A stretch of DNA of 64,000 nt from positions 558,001 to 622,000 of the forward strand of contig NZ_CP170448.1 in the NCBI RefSeq assembly GCF_042466685.1, written 5' to 3'. The translations under genes and the position numbers were made by a program. A model generated the notes under the pieces. That model did no database searches. It had not been told where the DNA came from and saw only the letters and a list, made by a program, of their open reading frames with translations. Below, in pieces: positions 26,442-35,280 of this stretch (its first letter is position 1; every line of letters starts with the position of its first letter). Origin of the DNA: Vreelandella sp042466685. Its GTDB lineage: Bacteria > Pseudomonadota > Gammaproteobacteria > Pseudomonadales > Halomonadaceae.

Positions 26442-27512
26442 TCAGCAACGATAGACGATACGCTCGGCCCGCCACTCTGGCGGCACAAAGTCGCTGGCGC
26501 AAAGGGCTGAGGTGTTGCCAGTGGCGCGAGAGGCAAGTCGCGATAGGGTTTCCAACTGAATACCGCGGGTACTCTCTACTTGCTCGCTCACCGCCAGCGG
26601 GTGCCAGCGATCACCTTCAAGGGTTGCCAGGGTAAAGCTAAACGGATGAAAGCCAGGGAAGCCGAGCCGAATATCGGTGGCGATCAGCGTCTCTTTCCCG
26701 TCCAGAAGTCGTGTTTCATAGCGCAGAAAAGGGCCCGTAAACCACGTTAAGCGCTGCCCTTGCTGGCTAGCCAGGGCATACTCCGCCAATTCTGGGTTAC
26801 TAACCAGCGGCTCAAGACGCGGTTGCCAGTCGCTGTCAAACACGCTCACCAGACTTTCATAATAACGCTCCTCGCCCATGACCGTGGCACGCCATAGCAC
26901 AATGTTAAACGGCGTTGGTTGTATCAGTAGGGGAGCTTCCTCCAGCCCCTGCTCCGCCAGCGCCGGGGCAAGGCGTTGCTCCACCGTTAACTTAGCCCCA
27001 GCGGCCATCACAAGGTAAACACAAGTGATCGCTAATCCCCAAGCGCACGCCTTCATTACTCGCTGTGATATCAGTGCAATCCCAAGCGCAATCAGTAATG
27101 GAAGGGTGTAGAGCGGGTCGATTATAAAAATAATCGGCCATGCCGCTGGGGAGAGGTCAAGCGGCCAAAGCAGCTGCGTGCCGTACGTGGTGAGCGCGTC
27201 GAGCAGTGGATGGGTGATCAGTATTAGTGTAAAGAAGCACCACCAGCGGAGCAGGCTGATATCTTTTGCGGGAGCAAAGCGTGCGCACAGCAGTGCCAGT
27301 AGGGTAGCTAAACCAGTAAGCACAAAAAGCGAATGGCTAAAGCCACGATGCTCGGTAACATTGGCCACCGCATCGCCATAGTCCAACACGACATCAAGGT
27401 CGGGCAGGGTGCCCAGTACGGCGCCGATAAGGATGGCCTTGCGCCCTAATCGCTTGCCCAATACGGCACCGCCAATGGCTGCGCCAAGCGCGGCTTGAGT
27501 GACTGAATCCAC
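26442..27512 (-). CDS. YdjM/COG1988-type metal-dependent membrane hydrolase
   Basis: Inner-membrane protein of 356 aa with an N-terminal core of about five membrane helices (residues 1-190). The family motifs are present: MDSVTQAALGAAIGGAVLG at the start, LPDLDVVLDY, HRGFSHSLF and THPLLDALTTYG. These His/Asp residues are predicted to bind metal. The C-terminal 150 residues are soluble and variable. The start is GTG 27512 with GGAG 6 nt away. The substrate of the family is unknown. Confidence 0.8.
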   Translation of the reverse strand: MDSVTQAALGAAIGGAVLGKRLGRKAILIGAVLGTLPDLDVVLDYGDAVANVTEHRGFSHSLFVLTGLATLLALLCARFAPAKDISLLRWWCFFTLILITHPLLDALTTYGTQLLWPLDLSPAAWPIIFIIDPLYTLPLLIALGIALISQRVMKACAWGLAITCVYLVMAAGAKLTVEQRLAPALAEQGLEEAPLLIQPTPFNIVLWRATVMGEERYYESLVSVFDSDWQPRLEPLVSNPELAEYALASQQGQRLTWFTGPFLRYETRLLDGKETLIATDIRLGFPGFHPFSFTLATLEGDRWHPLAVSEQVESTRGIQLETLSRLASRATGNTSALCASDFVPPEWRAERIVYRC

Positions 27513-27643
27513 AGGTTTCTCCGACAGGTAAACCCAGCTAAGATAAAGGGTATTATTTAATTATACAGCGTTGCCGCGATTTATTTTCGCTGTCACGTTT
27601 TTGTAAAGTATGACTAGGGTGTTTTTTTCTCTCAGGAGTCGAT

Positions 27644-28084
27644 ATGCAATATCTACATACCATGGTGCGTGTCAGTGACCTGGATGCTTCACTGCGTTTT
27701 TACTGCGATCTGCTGGGGCTTAAAGAAGTGCGCCGTAAAGAGAATGAGAAAGGGCGCTTTACGCTGGTCTTCCTGGCCGCGCCAGCAGATGAACCGCGCT
27801 CGGAGCGGCTGACCGCACCAGAATTAGAACTGACCTATAACTGGGATCCTGAAGAGTACACTGGCGGGCGCAATTTTGGCCACCTAGCTTACCGGGTGGA
27901 CGACATTTATGCGCTTTGCCAGCACCTTCAGGACAACGGTGTAACGATTAATCGCCCGCCCCGGGATGGTCATATGGCGTTTATTAAATCACCGGACGGA
28001 ATCTCTGTGGAGCTGCTGCAGAAAGGCGATGCCCTGGCGCCACAAGAGCCATGGGCCTCCATGGAAAACAGCGGCAGCTGGTAG
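27644..28084 (+). CDS. gloA: Lactoylglutathione lyase (glyoxalase I)
   Basis: Detoxifies methylglyoxal by isomerising its glutathione hemithioacetal to S-lactoylglutathione. 146 aa forming two beta-alpha-beta3 modules. The first metal ligand His5 (YLHTMVRV), the RFYCDLLG motif, LELTYNW with Glu, the second His in FGHLAYRV and the final Glu in SPDGISVELLQ are all present. A clear AGGAG lies upstream of the ATG. It is followed by a short tandem repeat and the META lipoprotein. Confidence 0.92.
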   Translation: MQYLHTMVRVSDLDASLRFYCDLLGLKEVRRKENEKGRFTLVFLAAPADEPRSERLTAPELELTYNWDPEEYTGGRNFGHLAYRVDDIYALCQHLQDNGVTINRPPRDGHMAFIKSPDGISVELLQKGDALAPQEPWASMENSGSW

Positions 28085-28155
28085 TTACTCCACAAAGAGT
28101 TATTCCACACAGAGCTATTCCACAAAGACGACGACACAAAGACTATGACACAAGG
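28083..28155 (+). repeat. Five degenerate 14-15-bp tandem repeats
   Basis: Units AGTTACTCCACAAAG (28083), AGTTATTCCACACAG (28098), AGCTATTCCACAAAG (28113), a 14-base unit at 28128 and another at 28142 follow head to tail from the gloA stop. The last unit ends in the AAGG that serves as Shine-Dalgarno of the META lipoprotein gene. The first three units are nearly identical. Confidence 0.75.
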
Positions 28156-28165
28156 AAAGTTCACC

Positions 28166-28627
28166 ATGACCATGAAAGGTTGGCGTTTACTGCCACTACT
28201 GGTTTCCGCTGCGTTACTGTTAAGTGCGTGTAGCAGTTCGCCAGGGCCAAGCACTGCGCCGCAATCAGTGCCGAGTGGCTCCTCGCTTTCTGGCGCGATC
28301 GTCGATCAGCGTTGGAATTTATTGCTGTTAGGCACCGATGAGCGGCTCTCCATGCCGGAAACGCCATTTTTCCAGATTTCAAAAGAGGGCAAGGTTAGCG
28401 GCCACGACGGCTGTAACCGCTTTACTGGTGAAGTCACACTCGGTGAAAACCAGCGCATAGAATTTAGCCAACTGGCCACCACCCGTATGGCATGCCCGCA
28501 AATGGCCGATGCCAAACGGGTCACGGGTATGTTGGAAACCGCCTATCGGTATTTGATTGACCATGATCGGCTGGTCTTCTTTGGCCCTGATAGTCGCGTG
28601 CTAGGCGGCTGGCGCGAAGGCAACTAA
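28166..28627 (+). CDS. META-domain (HslJ-like) lipoprotein
   Basis: A 153-aa lipoprotein with lipobox LSAC (Cys22) and a single META domain. The hallmark stretches VSGHDGCNRFTGEV and TTRMACPQM are in place, with the conserved Cys pair. META proteins such as HslJ are linked to heat or novobiocin resistance but their biochemical role is unknown. I chose ATG 28166 because AAGGAA lies 8 nt upstream; 28145 and 28172 are alternatives. Confidence 0.85.
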   Translation: MTMKGWRLLPLLVSAALLLSACSSSPGPSTAPQSVPSGSSLSGAIVDQRWNLLLLGTDERLSMPETPFFQISKEGKVSGHDGCNRFTGEVTLGENQRIEFSQLATTRMACPQMADAKRVTGMLETAYRYLIDHDRLVFFGPDSRVLGGWREGN

Positions 28628-28636
28628 TACAGTCGG

Positions 28637-29770
28637 TTAGCTCTCAAAAGGCGGATTGAAGCGGGCGATAAAGCGCGCATCAATCCGCTTCTTCCATTGC
28701 CATACCCACTTGCCGGATACCCCGAAACCACCGCGGCTGGCAATGGCGCGGCCATCACCGGTGCCAATCAGTGCCAACACCCGTTCGGGTGGCTGCCAGG
28801 GGAGTAACGGTTCGCTGTGGCAGGCACGGCGGAGGTTGTCTGCTAAGTGGGGGCCCATACGCACTGCATATACACCTGCATTGGGTAGCGCTGGGGTCAA
28901 TGCTGCACAGTCGCCCGCGGCGAAAATAGCCGGCTGGCCGGAGACCTCCAAGGTGTTTTCTACCTGAATAAAGTGGTGTTTATCCAGTGGTAGCGAGGTG
29001 TTTGCAAGCCAAGAGTGGCCGACAGCCCCGGTTGCCCAGAGCACAATGTCCGCATCAATGCGAGTACCGTCCTGGGTGGTTACCCCACCTTCCACCAAGG
29101 CTTCGCCGCGTTGCCCAACGTGAACGGTAATGCCTGCCTTTGAGAGCGCGCGTCGGGTAAGCCAGCGTGGCAAGCGCCCAGCTTCGGGCAAGAGTGCATT
29201 AGCAGCAGTGAGTAAGTGCCCCTGCCAAACAATATCCGGGCGCTGCTTGCGCAGCTGGGTCAGTACACTCATCAATGTTTCGCAGCCTGCTGCACCGCCC
29301 CCAACGCCTAGAACTCGTTGGTCACCGCCGCTGGGTAAGTGGCTAAGCTCATTTTTCACTACTTGCCAGCGCTGGTGTAGGCTGCTTAGTGGTCGCATGG
29401 CGAGTAGCTTGGGGAGGTTATCCCCATGCTGCTGGGGGCGCACCAGGGTCGAGCCGATATTTAAGGAGACCACGTCAAAATTAACGCGCTCGCCATTCGC
29501 CAGCGCTACGTAACGCGCCTGGGTATTGATGCTACTCGCTGGGGAAAGAATCAATCGAGCGTTGGCCCGTTGGCATAACGCCGCCACGTCGATTTGCGTC
29601 TCCCGCAGCGTGCACTCTCCCGCTAGCCATGCGGGCACACTGCCGGAGTAAGCGGCCAAGGGGCTGTCACTCACTACAGTAATGGCAATATCTGAAGCAG
29701 GCTGCTGGGCAAAGGCTTCAAGGACAAAGGCGTGGGCATGGCCCGCACCAATCAGTAATAATTGCTGCAT
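28637..29770 (-). CDS. FAD/NAD(P)-dependent oxidoreductase of the SelD-N-terminal-like family
   Basis: Pyridine-nucleotide-disulfide-type flavoprotein of 377 aa. The FAD-binding LLLIGAGHAHAFVL starts the protein, YSGSVPAWLAG follows near residue 45, and a second Rossmann motif (VLGVGGGAAGCE) binds NAD(P). FAAGDCAAL is the C-terminal FAD contact. The pattern matches TIGR03169, the family sometimes fused to the selenophosphate synthase SelD; no selD is nearby here. ATG 29770 has AGG at 8 nt; ATG 29776 is possible. The electron acceptor is unknown. Confidence 0.75.
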   Translation of the reverse strand: MQQLLLIGAGHAHAFVLEAFAQQPASDIAITVVSDSPLAAYSGSVPAWLAGECTLRETQIDVAALCQRANARLILSPASSINTQARYVALANGERVNFDVVSLNIGSTLVRPQQHGDNLPKLLAMRPLSSLHQRWQVVKNELSHLPSGGDQRVLGVGGGAAGCETLMSVLTQLRKQRPDIVWQGHLLTAANALLPEAGRLPRWLTRRALSKAGITVHVGQRGEALVEGGVTTQDGTRIDADIVLWATGAVGHSWLANTSLPLDKHHFIQVENTLEVSGQPAIFAAGDCAALTPALPNAGVYAVRMGPHLADNLRRACHSEPLLPWQPPERVLALIGTGDGRAIASRGGFGVSGKWVWQWKKRIDARFIARFNPPFES

Positions 29771-29808
29771 GGGCATCGCCTATAGAGAAGCAAGGTGATA
29801 TGGAATGT

Positions 29809-31203
29809 TTAGCAGACAAAGACTTGGTTTTTACCCGCCATTTTGGCCAGATACATGCCTTGATCCGCCCGCTCAAATAGCTGTCGAGGCTGGTCGCCGG
29901 GCTTTAATCGGGTCAGGCCGATACTCACCGTTAACTGATCGGCGATGGAGAAGGTGTGTTGCTCCACACAGCGGCAGAGCCGGTTAGCCAGCTTCAAGCT
30001 GGCGTCTTGGTCAAGCTCTTTGGATATGACGACGAACTCTTCGCCTCCCCAGCGACCAAGGTGATCATCAGCTCTCAGCGTCTCCTGCACTAACTGCGCT
30101 ATATCACACAAGATATCATCCCCGATGGCGTGGCCATAGGTATCGTTAATATTTTTAAAATCATCAATATCAAACATCAACATGGCAAAACTGACCGACG
30201 AATGGATCAAATCCTCAATCACTAGCTCTGTATAGTAGCGGTTCCAGCATTTTGTTAAGGGGTCGGTATGGGCCAGACCCTCAAGGCGTTGATTAGTTTT
30301 GGTTAACTGGCGATTGAGGTGAACGACCTCCTGGGCTGTTATGGTCACAGCTAAATCGTCGGCCAGCTCGATGATCATTGAGGCTTCCTGAGGCAGCCAA
30401 TAGCTCAAGACGTCTTGAAGCGTTGCATCAGCCACCAGCGCAGGGAGGAGCGGCTGTTGGCGAAATAGCAGCAACCAGCCTAGTGGGGCATGCGCGACAC
30501 TAAGAGGGGCAGCCAAACCGCCTTGGCAACTGCCATGCAGCTCGATAATTTCGTCATGGGTGTTTTGCTGATTCAACTGCTGTAATTGATGAAACAGCTG
30601 GTGCTTGGAGGGGCATTCGCCAAAGCAGTGAAGATCGCCCTGATAAGCCAGCGCAATGCCTTCGGCCTGAAAAATATCGCACCAGCTGGCGCCGTGGTGC
30701 TGCAAAATATCGTCAATAGAAGTAAGTCGTTTAATATCCCGGGAGAGCAGCCTGCGGAGAGACTTTAAACCTGAGTGGCGAGCAGCTATACGCTCTGCTT
30801 TTAACAGGAGTAAGCGCTGGGATGCAATGTCGACAAGTAGCTGGATCCACTTGTCAGGCCCAGCGTGAACCGCAGGAGGATGCCCAATATACCCCCATAC
30901 CTCATGTTCGCCTTTTAGCTCATAAAGTTGCAGGTCTGAGGTCGCCAGATCCTCATAGCAACGAATAGCGAGCAGCGCATGATGGGAGGCCAGCGTACTT
31001 TCCAGCGGATAGCAGTATGCCAAACGAAGGTTGCCTGTGCTTAAGCGGCGATAAAGTACCACGGGTTGACCCTGGGTAAGCGAGTGGAGCGTTTTAGCCA
31101 GCAGTTCAAAAAGCTCCAGAGGCGTTGCCGAGCCGCATAGTAGCGCTAGCTTTTGGCACAGGTTGTCGAGATTTTGCACCGATGGAGATAGTGTGCCACT
31201 CAT
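29809..31203 (-). CDS. GGDEF diguanylate cyclase with unknown N-terminal sensor
   Basis: Makes cyclic di-GMP from two GTP. The C-terminal GGDEF domain (about residues 300-464) carries an intact active site GGEEF, and an inhibitory I-site RxxD (RADD) five residues upstream, so product inhibition is expected. The N-terminal 290 residues have no membrane helix or named domain I recognise; the middle has a GAF-like feel and is followed by a helical linker. A TTG at 31206 is an alternative start. It is divergent from a HTH gene. Confidence 0.9.
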   Translation of the reverse strand: MSGTLSPSVQNLDNLCQKLALLCGSATPLELFELLAKTLHSLTQGQPVVLYRRLSTGNLRLAYCYPLESTLASHHALLAIRCYEDLATSDLQLYELKGEHEVWGYIGHPPAVHAGPDKWIQLLVDIASQRLLLLKAERIAARHSGLKSLRRLLSRDIKRLTSIDDILQHHGASWCDIFQAEGIALAYQGDLHCFGECPSKHQLFHQLQQLNQQNTHDEIIELHGSCQGGLAAPLSVAHAPLGWLLLFRQQPLLPALVADATLQDVLSYWLPQEASMIIELADDLAVTITAQEVVHLNRQLTKTNQRLEGLAHTDPLTKCWNRYYTELVIEDLIHSSVSFAMLMFDIDDFKNINDTYGHAIGDDILCDIAQLVQETLRADDHLGRWGGEEFVVISKELDQDASLKLANRLCRCVEQHTFSIADQLTVSIGLTRLKPGDQPRQLFERADQGMYLAKMAGKNQVFVC

Positions 31204-31280
31204 CAAGAATGACTCCTCAAGCGCCGTGTTTCAGCGCTTAGCATAGCTACTCGCCTAATACTGCTAAGCGAAAACTCGAA

Positions 31281-31332
31281 ATTGAATTAATGATTCAATC
31301 AAAAGGTGAACCGTTATTCAACTATTATTGAA
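31281..31332 (+). promoter_or_regulatory. Paired TTGAA/TTCAA palindromes before the HTH gene
   Basis: Palindrome 1 (31281-31299) is ATTGAAT-5 nt-ATTCAAT, 7 bp per arm. Palindrome 2 (31317-31332) is TTCAA-6 nt-TTGAA. They share the same half-site in opposite arrangement and lie in the 150-base divergent gap between the GGDEF and HTH genes, a likely operator pair. Confidence 0.45.
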
Positions 31333-31353
31333 CAATCGCTTCACATTGGCGGC

Positions 31354-31758
31354 ATGAATGAAAAAATCATGTTCGCTGAGCGTCTGAAATCAGCACTCGA
31401 AGCCGCCGGTTACGAAGCGCGGCCATCGGTGCTTGAGCGGGAATTTAACCTGCGCTACTGGGGAAAGCCGATTACATTTCAGGCCGTAAGGCGGTGGCTG
31501 CGAGGTGACTCAATCCCCAGTCAGGACAAGCTTCAGGTATTAGCACGCTGGCTACTAGTGGATCCGCACCAATTGCGTTATGGCGACAGCGCTTATAATA
31601 GTGTCAGTGAGCCAACGCCAAACTGGGAGGTTTCATCTTCAAGTGACGAGTGGCAGGTTCTTTTACTCTATCGGGGGTTGCCTGCCGCGCAGAAAAAAGT
31701 CGTGCGCGACATCATCGAAACATTTGCTAAAGCACATCCACCGAAAGACGGCCGTTAA
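31354..31758 (+). CDS. Helix-turn-helix transcriptional regulator
   Basis: A 134-aa regulator. Residues about 5-75 form a lambda-repressor-like HTH: FAERLKSALEAAGY, then ITFQAVRRWLRGDSIPSQDKLQVLARWL as the turn and recognition helices. The C-terminal half is short and acidic, with a helix near the end. I prefer ATG 31354, which leaves the upstream palindromes outside the gene; a GTG at 31306 would place palindrome 2 inside the frame. Its last 4 nt overlap the end of the convergent oxidoreductase gene. Confidence 0.8.
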   Translation: MNEKIMFAERLKSALEAAGYEARPSVLEREFNLRYWGKPITFQAVRRWLRGDSIPSQDKLQVLARWLLVDPHQLRYGDSAYNSVSEPTPNWEVSSSSDEWQVLLLYRGLPAAQKKVVRDIIETFAKAHPPKDGR

Positions 31759-33899
31759 TCTTTATCACCGCGCCGCCAATTGAAGTAGCGCTTCAATAGT
31801 GCCAGTACCCGCTCGGGCTTATGAGCGTTTTTCCATACACCCGCCGTGGCTTTGGCTGCCTCGCCCAGCGTTGGGTAGGGGTGAATGGTGCCCAGCAGCT
31901 TGTTGAGACCCAGGCCGTGCTTCATGGCGATGGTAAATTCGCCTAGCCACTCGCCAGCGTTTTCGGCAACGATGGTGGCGCCCAGGATTTTGTCTTTGCC
32001 AGGCACGGTAAGCACCTTGATAAAGCCCTGAGTCGCGCCTTCGGCAATGGCGCGGTCACTTTCGCTCATGGCGTAGCGGGTGATCTCAAAGGCAACACCT
32101 TGTGCCTTGGCCTCTTGTTCGTTTAACCCAACCCTGGCCACTTCCGGCTGCGTATAGGTAACCGCGGGCATATAGCGGTAGTCCACCGCAAAGCTTTTTA
32201 GTTCGCCGAACAGGGCATTGACTGCCGCGTGCCACGCCTGGTGCGCGGCGGCGTGGGTAAGCTGATAAGGCCCGGCTAAATCACCACAGGCCCAGATATT
32301 GGGTAGGCGGGTTTGCAGCCGCTCATTCAGTTCAAGGGTGCCTGCTTGGGTGGTCGTGATCCCCAGCGCTTCCAGCCCTAAGCCCTCAACATTGGCCTGG
32401 CGACCCACGCTGACCAGCAAATAGTCAAAGGGGAGCAATTTGCGCTCGCCATGATGCTCCACTGCGAGCTGATGGCCTGTCTCGCCCTGGATTACTTCCA
32501 GCGCCTTAGCCTCGGTCATTACTGTCACGCCTTCGTTAACCAGCGTGCTTTCAATCAGCTCACCGACCTCGTGATCTTCACGGCCCAACAGCTGGGAAAC
32601 CCCTTCCACCAGGGTGACTTGGCTACCCAAACGGGCGAAGCTCTGACTTAGCTCGCAGCCAATGGCACCGCCGCCTAGAACCACTAAACGCTTGGGCAAT
32701 TCAGTGAGCGACCAGAGGTTCTCGGAGGTTAAAACAGGGGCGCTCTCAATACCAGGCAGCGAGGGCAACCGGGGTCTTGCGCCGGTGGCCAGCACAATAT
32801 GGCGAGCGGTCAGGGTTTTATCGCCGACCTGGACTTCCCAGGGCGAGATCAGTTTAGCGTGCTCCTGGTAGACCTCAACGCCCAAGCCACGATAGCGCTC
32901 CACGCTGTCGTGGGGTTCGATATCGCTAATCGCCTGTTTGACGTGGCCCATTACCTTGGCAAAGTCGATCTCTGGCTCGCTGGTGGTCACCCCGAAGCGG
33001 TGGGCGGTGCGTATTTCATGGGCGGCACGGGCAGCACGAATCAACGCTTTGGAGGGCACGCAACCGGTGTTCAGGCAGTCGCCGCCCATTTTATGTTTTT
33101 CCACCAGCGCCACCTTGGCGTTGACCGCACTAGCGATATAGCTGGTGACCAGCCCCGCCGAACCGCCGCCGATGACCACAATGTCGTAGTCAAAGTGTGC
33201 GGGTTGGGTAAAACCTTTATATGTCTTGCGCTGCTGCACCAGCAGCACAATGCGCCGGGCGATCCAGGGGAAGATGGCCAGCAGCAAAAATGAGGCGATA
33301 AGCGTGGGTGAGAGGATGCCTCCCAAACTCTCCAAGTCACCCAACTGCCCGCCCGCATTTACATAAATAGCGGTGCCGGGCAGCATGGCGACCTGGCTGA
33401 CCCAGTAAAAGGTGACGGTCTTGATCCGCGTCAGGCCCATGACCAGGTTGATCATGAAAAATGGGAACACCGGCACCAAACGCAGGGTGAAGAGGTAAAG
33501 GGCGCCATCTCGCTCAACACCGCGGTTCACGGCGGCGAACTGGCGGGGAAATCGCTTTTCGATAGGGTTACGGAACAGAAAGCGCGAGAGTAAAAAAGCC
33601 AGGGTGGCACCCATGGTGCTGGCGAAGGAGATAATCAGCAGTCCCCAGCCAAGCCCAAACAGCGCGCCACCCAGCAGGGTTAATAGTGTGGCGCCAGGCA
33701 GTGAAAGGGCCGTCATCACGACATAAACGGCAAAGAAGGCGCCCGCCACCTGCCATGGGTATTGGTTAAACGCTGTTTGAAAGTCGCTCTGGTACGTCTT
33801 GAGGGTTTCCAGGGTGAACCATTGGTGGGCGCCGCTGAGGAAAAACACACCAATGGCAGTGATCAATAGCGCTGCCATCATCAAACGTTGTCGGGTCAC
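31755..33899 (-). CDS. Fusion of VTT (TVP38/DedA-like) membrane domain and MerA-like oxidoreductase
   Basis: A 714-aa fusion. Residues about 1-220 are a VTT/SNARE-associated membrane domain with five or six helices. Residues about 235-714 are a flavin disulfide reductase of the mercuric reductase/lipoamide dehydrogenase class: VVIGGGSAGLV for FAD, redox pair GGDCLNTGCVPSK, a second Rossmann motif VVLGGGAIGCE, and C-terminal HPYPTLGEA that supplies the catalytic His. No heavy-metal domain or C-terminal Cys pair is seen, so Hg(II) reduction is doubtful. GTG start with GGAG 8 nt away. It is the last gene of the likely operon. Confidence 0.85.
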   Translation of the reverse strand: MTRQRLMMAALLITAIGVFFLSGAHQWFTLETLKTYQSDFQTAFNQYPWQVAGAFFAVYVVMTALSLPGATLLTLLGGALFGLGWGLLIISFASTMGATLAFLLSRFLFRNPIEKRFPRQFAAVNRGVERDGALYLFTLRLVPVFPFFMINLVMGLTRIKTVTFYWVSQVAMLPGTAIYVNAGGQLGDLESLGGILSPTLIASFLLLAIFPWIARRIVLLVQQRKTYKGFTQPAHFDYDIVVIGGGSAGLVTSYIASAVNAKVALVEKHKMGGDCLNTGCVPSKALIRAARAAHEIRTAHRFGVTTSEPEIDFAKVMGHVKQAISDIEPHDSVERYRGLGVEVYQEHAKLISPWEVQVGDKTLTARHIVLATGARPRLPSLPGIESAPVLTSENLWSLTELPKRLVVLGGGAIGCELSQSFARLGSQVTLVEGVSQLLGREDHEVGELIESTLVNEGVTVMTEAKALEVIQGETGHQLAVEHHGERKLLPFDYLLVSVGRQANVEGLGLEALGITTTQAGTLELNERLQTRLPNIWACGDLAGPYQLTHAAAHQAWHAAVNALFGELKSFAVDYRYMPAVTYTQPEVARVGLNEQEAKAQGVAFEITRYAMSESDRAIAEGATQGFIKVLTVPGKDKILGATIVAENAGEWLGEFTIAMKHGLGLNKLLGTIHPYPTLGEAAKATAGVWKNAHKPERVLALLKRYFNWRRGDKD

Positions 33900-33965
33900 A
33901 ATAAAAACTCCAGCGCTAATAAGGTCAGTATCGGTGGTTACTCTGTGTGAGGGTCGCCCGTTTCC

Positions 33966-34580
33966 TTACACGGGTACGGGAGCACTTTTCCAGCGCTGCC
34001 AGTCTTCCGGGCGATCCACATCCCAAATGGTTGTCGGGTAGGCGGCGCTCAACCCCAGTTGTCTAATGCGCTGCTTAGTGGTGGTCAGTACGCTTTTAGT
34101 ACCCCATGGAATATCTTCAAACAGTGCAGGGTAGTCTTGCCGGGTGCCCACAAAGCCGTAGCCGCCATCTTCTGCGGGTAATAGCACCACATCAAAACGG
34201 GCCAGTTGCTGCGCGCAGGTGGTGATCAGTGTGCTGGTGATGCTCGGGCAGTCGCTGCCCATCAGCATGGCGGGCCCTGGCGTACTGTTCAGGGCATAGC
34301 GAACCCGTGCGCCCAAGTCGCCCTCTGGCTGAGCGCACAGCGCCACACCAAAGGCTTCGCGAAGCTCGGTAAACAGCGGGTGTACGTGATCCAGCGCCGT
34401 CCATAGCGTGACGTTTTCAGCAGGCAGCGCTTTGCAGGCGCTGGCGACGCAGTGACGAACCAGCTCCGCGTGGGCGTTGGCAGCCCCTTCTAAACCTAGC
34501 AGGGGCGCCAAGCGCGTTTTGGCCTGCCCCGCCAGCGGGGCTTTGGCGAGCAGGTGCAGGTGGGGCGTTTCAGCGGGCAT
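33966..34580 (-). CDS. TIGR04282-type (DUF2064) arsenosugar-pathway transferase
   Basis: A 204-aa GT-A-like protein. The nucleotide-binding start LLAKAPLAGQAKTRLAPLLG resembles MobA/CobY/LicC nucleotidyltransferases, and the metal motif MLMGSDCPSIT is present in the middle with PAEDGGYGFVG after it. The family is named from arsenosugar gene clusters, but its reaction is not settled; a nucleotidyl transfer is equally plausible. AAGGAG lies 7 nt upstream. The start overlaps the preceding glycosyltransferase by 11 nt, so the pair is probably coupled. Confidence 0.8.
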   Translation of the reverse strand: MPAETPHLHLLAKAPLAGQAKTRLAPLLGLEGAANAHAELVRHCVASACKALPAENVTLWTALDHVHPLFTELREAFGVALCAQPEGDLGARVRYALNSTPGPAMLMGSDCPSITSTLITTCAQQLARFDVVLLPAEDGGYGFVGTRQDYPALFEDIPWGTKSVLTTTKQRIRQLGLSAAYPTTIWDVDRPEDWQRWKSAPVPV

Positions 34581-35280
34581 CGCGATACTCCTTGGCGAGT
34601 TGGGTTGCGCTCACGCCGCGCCAGTAGCGATAGCGCAGTCGCCACATCAGGCGGATGGTTTTCCAAGCGCCGAACTCATCCCAGCGCCTGCCCGAGCTTA
34701 TCACTTTCGCCGTTAGGCAGGCGGGGCGCGATACCTGTTTGAGTCGTTTGGAGAGCGCAATGTCTTCCATCAGCGGCTGTTCGGGAAAGCCCTCGATTGC
34801 CTTGAAGCTAGCGGTGTTTACAAACATGCCCTGGTCGCCGGTGGCAATGCCGGTTAACCGCGAGCGCTGATTCATCATCCAACTCACCACGGGCAGCCAG
34901 CGGCTACGACCTGAAAGCGCAATATCAAAGCGTCCCCAAGCGTGGTGGATGAGTGCATAGGTTATCTGCTCAACGGCGCCCTCGGGCAGTAGGGTATCCG
35001 CGTGCAGGAACAGCAGCGCGGGCGCACTGGCGTGCTTTGCACCCAGGTTCATTTGCAGTGCTCGCCCTGCTGGGCTGCTGAGCACTCGGTCAGCCAGCGG
35101 TTTGGCGATGCGAACGCTGTCATCGGCACTACCGCCATCGACCACGACCACTTCGACCCCTGCTGCAAGGTGCTGGGCGCGCAGAGATTGCAGCGGCACC
35201 AGGGCCGCTTCAATACTGTTGGCCTCGTTGAGCATGGGAATAATAATGCTTAATCGAGGCGCTGGGTCAGCCGAGCTCAA
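34570..35280 (-). CDS. TIGR04283-type GT2 glycosyltransferase
   Basis: Family 2 glycosyltransferase of 236 aa: LSIIIPMLNEANSIE at the N-terminus, VVVVDGGSADDS, and the metal-binding LFLHADTLLP. No transmembrane tail is evident. The TIGR04283 group is found in arsenosugar clusters with the radical SAM protein ArsS and methyltransferase ArsM, neither of which is in this window. I chose TTG 35280, which has GGAGGG 7 nt upstream and overlaps the ynjD stop; a longer frame to 35352 runs into ynjD. Confidence 0.8.
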   Translation of the reverse strand: MSSADPAPRLSIIIPMLNEANSIEAALVPLQSLRAQHLAAGVEVVVVDGGSADDSVRIAKPLADRVLSSPAGRALQMNLGAKHASAPALLFLHADTLLPEGAVEQITYALIHHAWGRFDIALSGRSRWLPVVSWMMNQRSRLTGIATGDQGMFVNTASFKAIEGFPEQPLMEDIALSKRLKQVSRPACLTAKVISSGRRWDEFGAWKTIRLMWRLRYRYWRGVSATQLAKEYRDAR

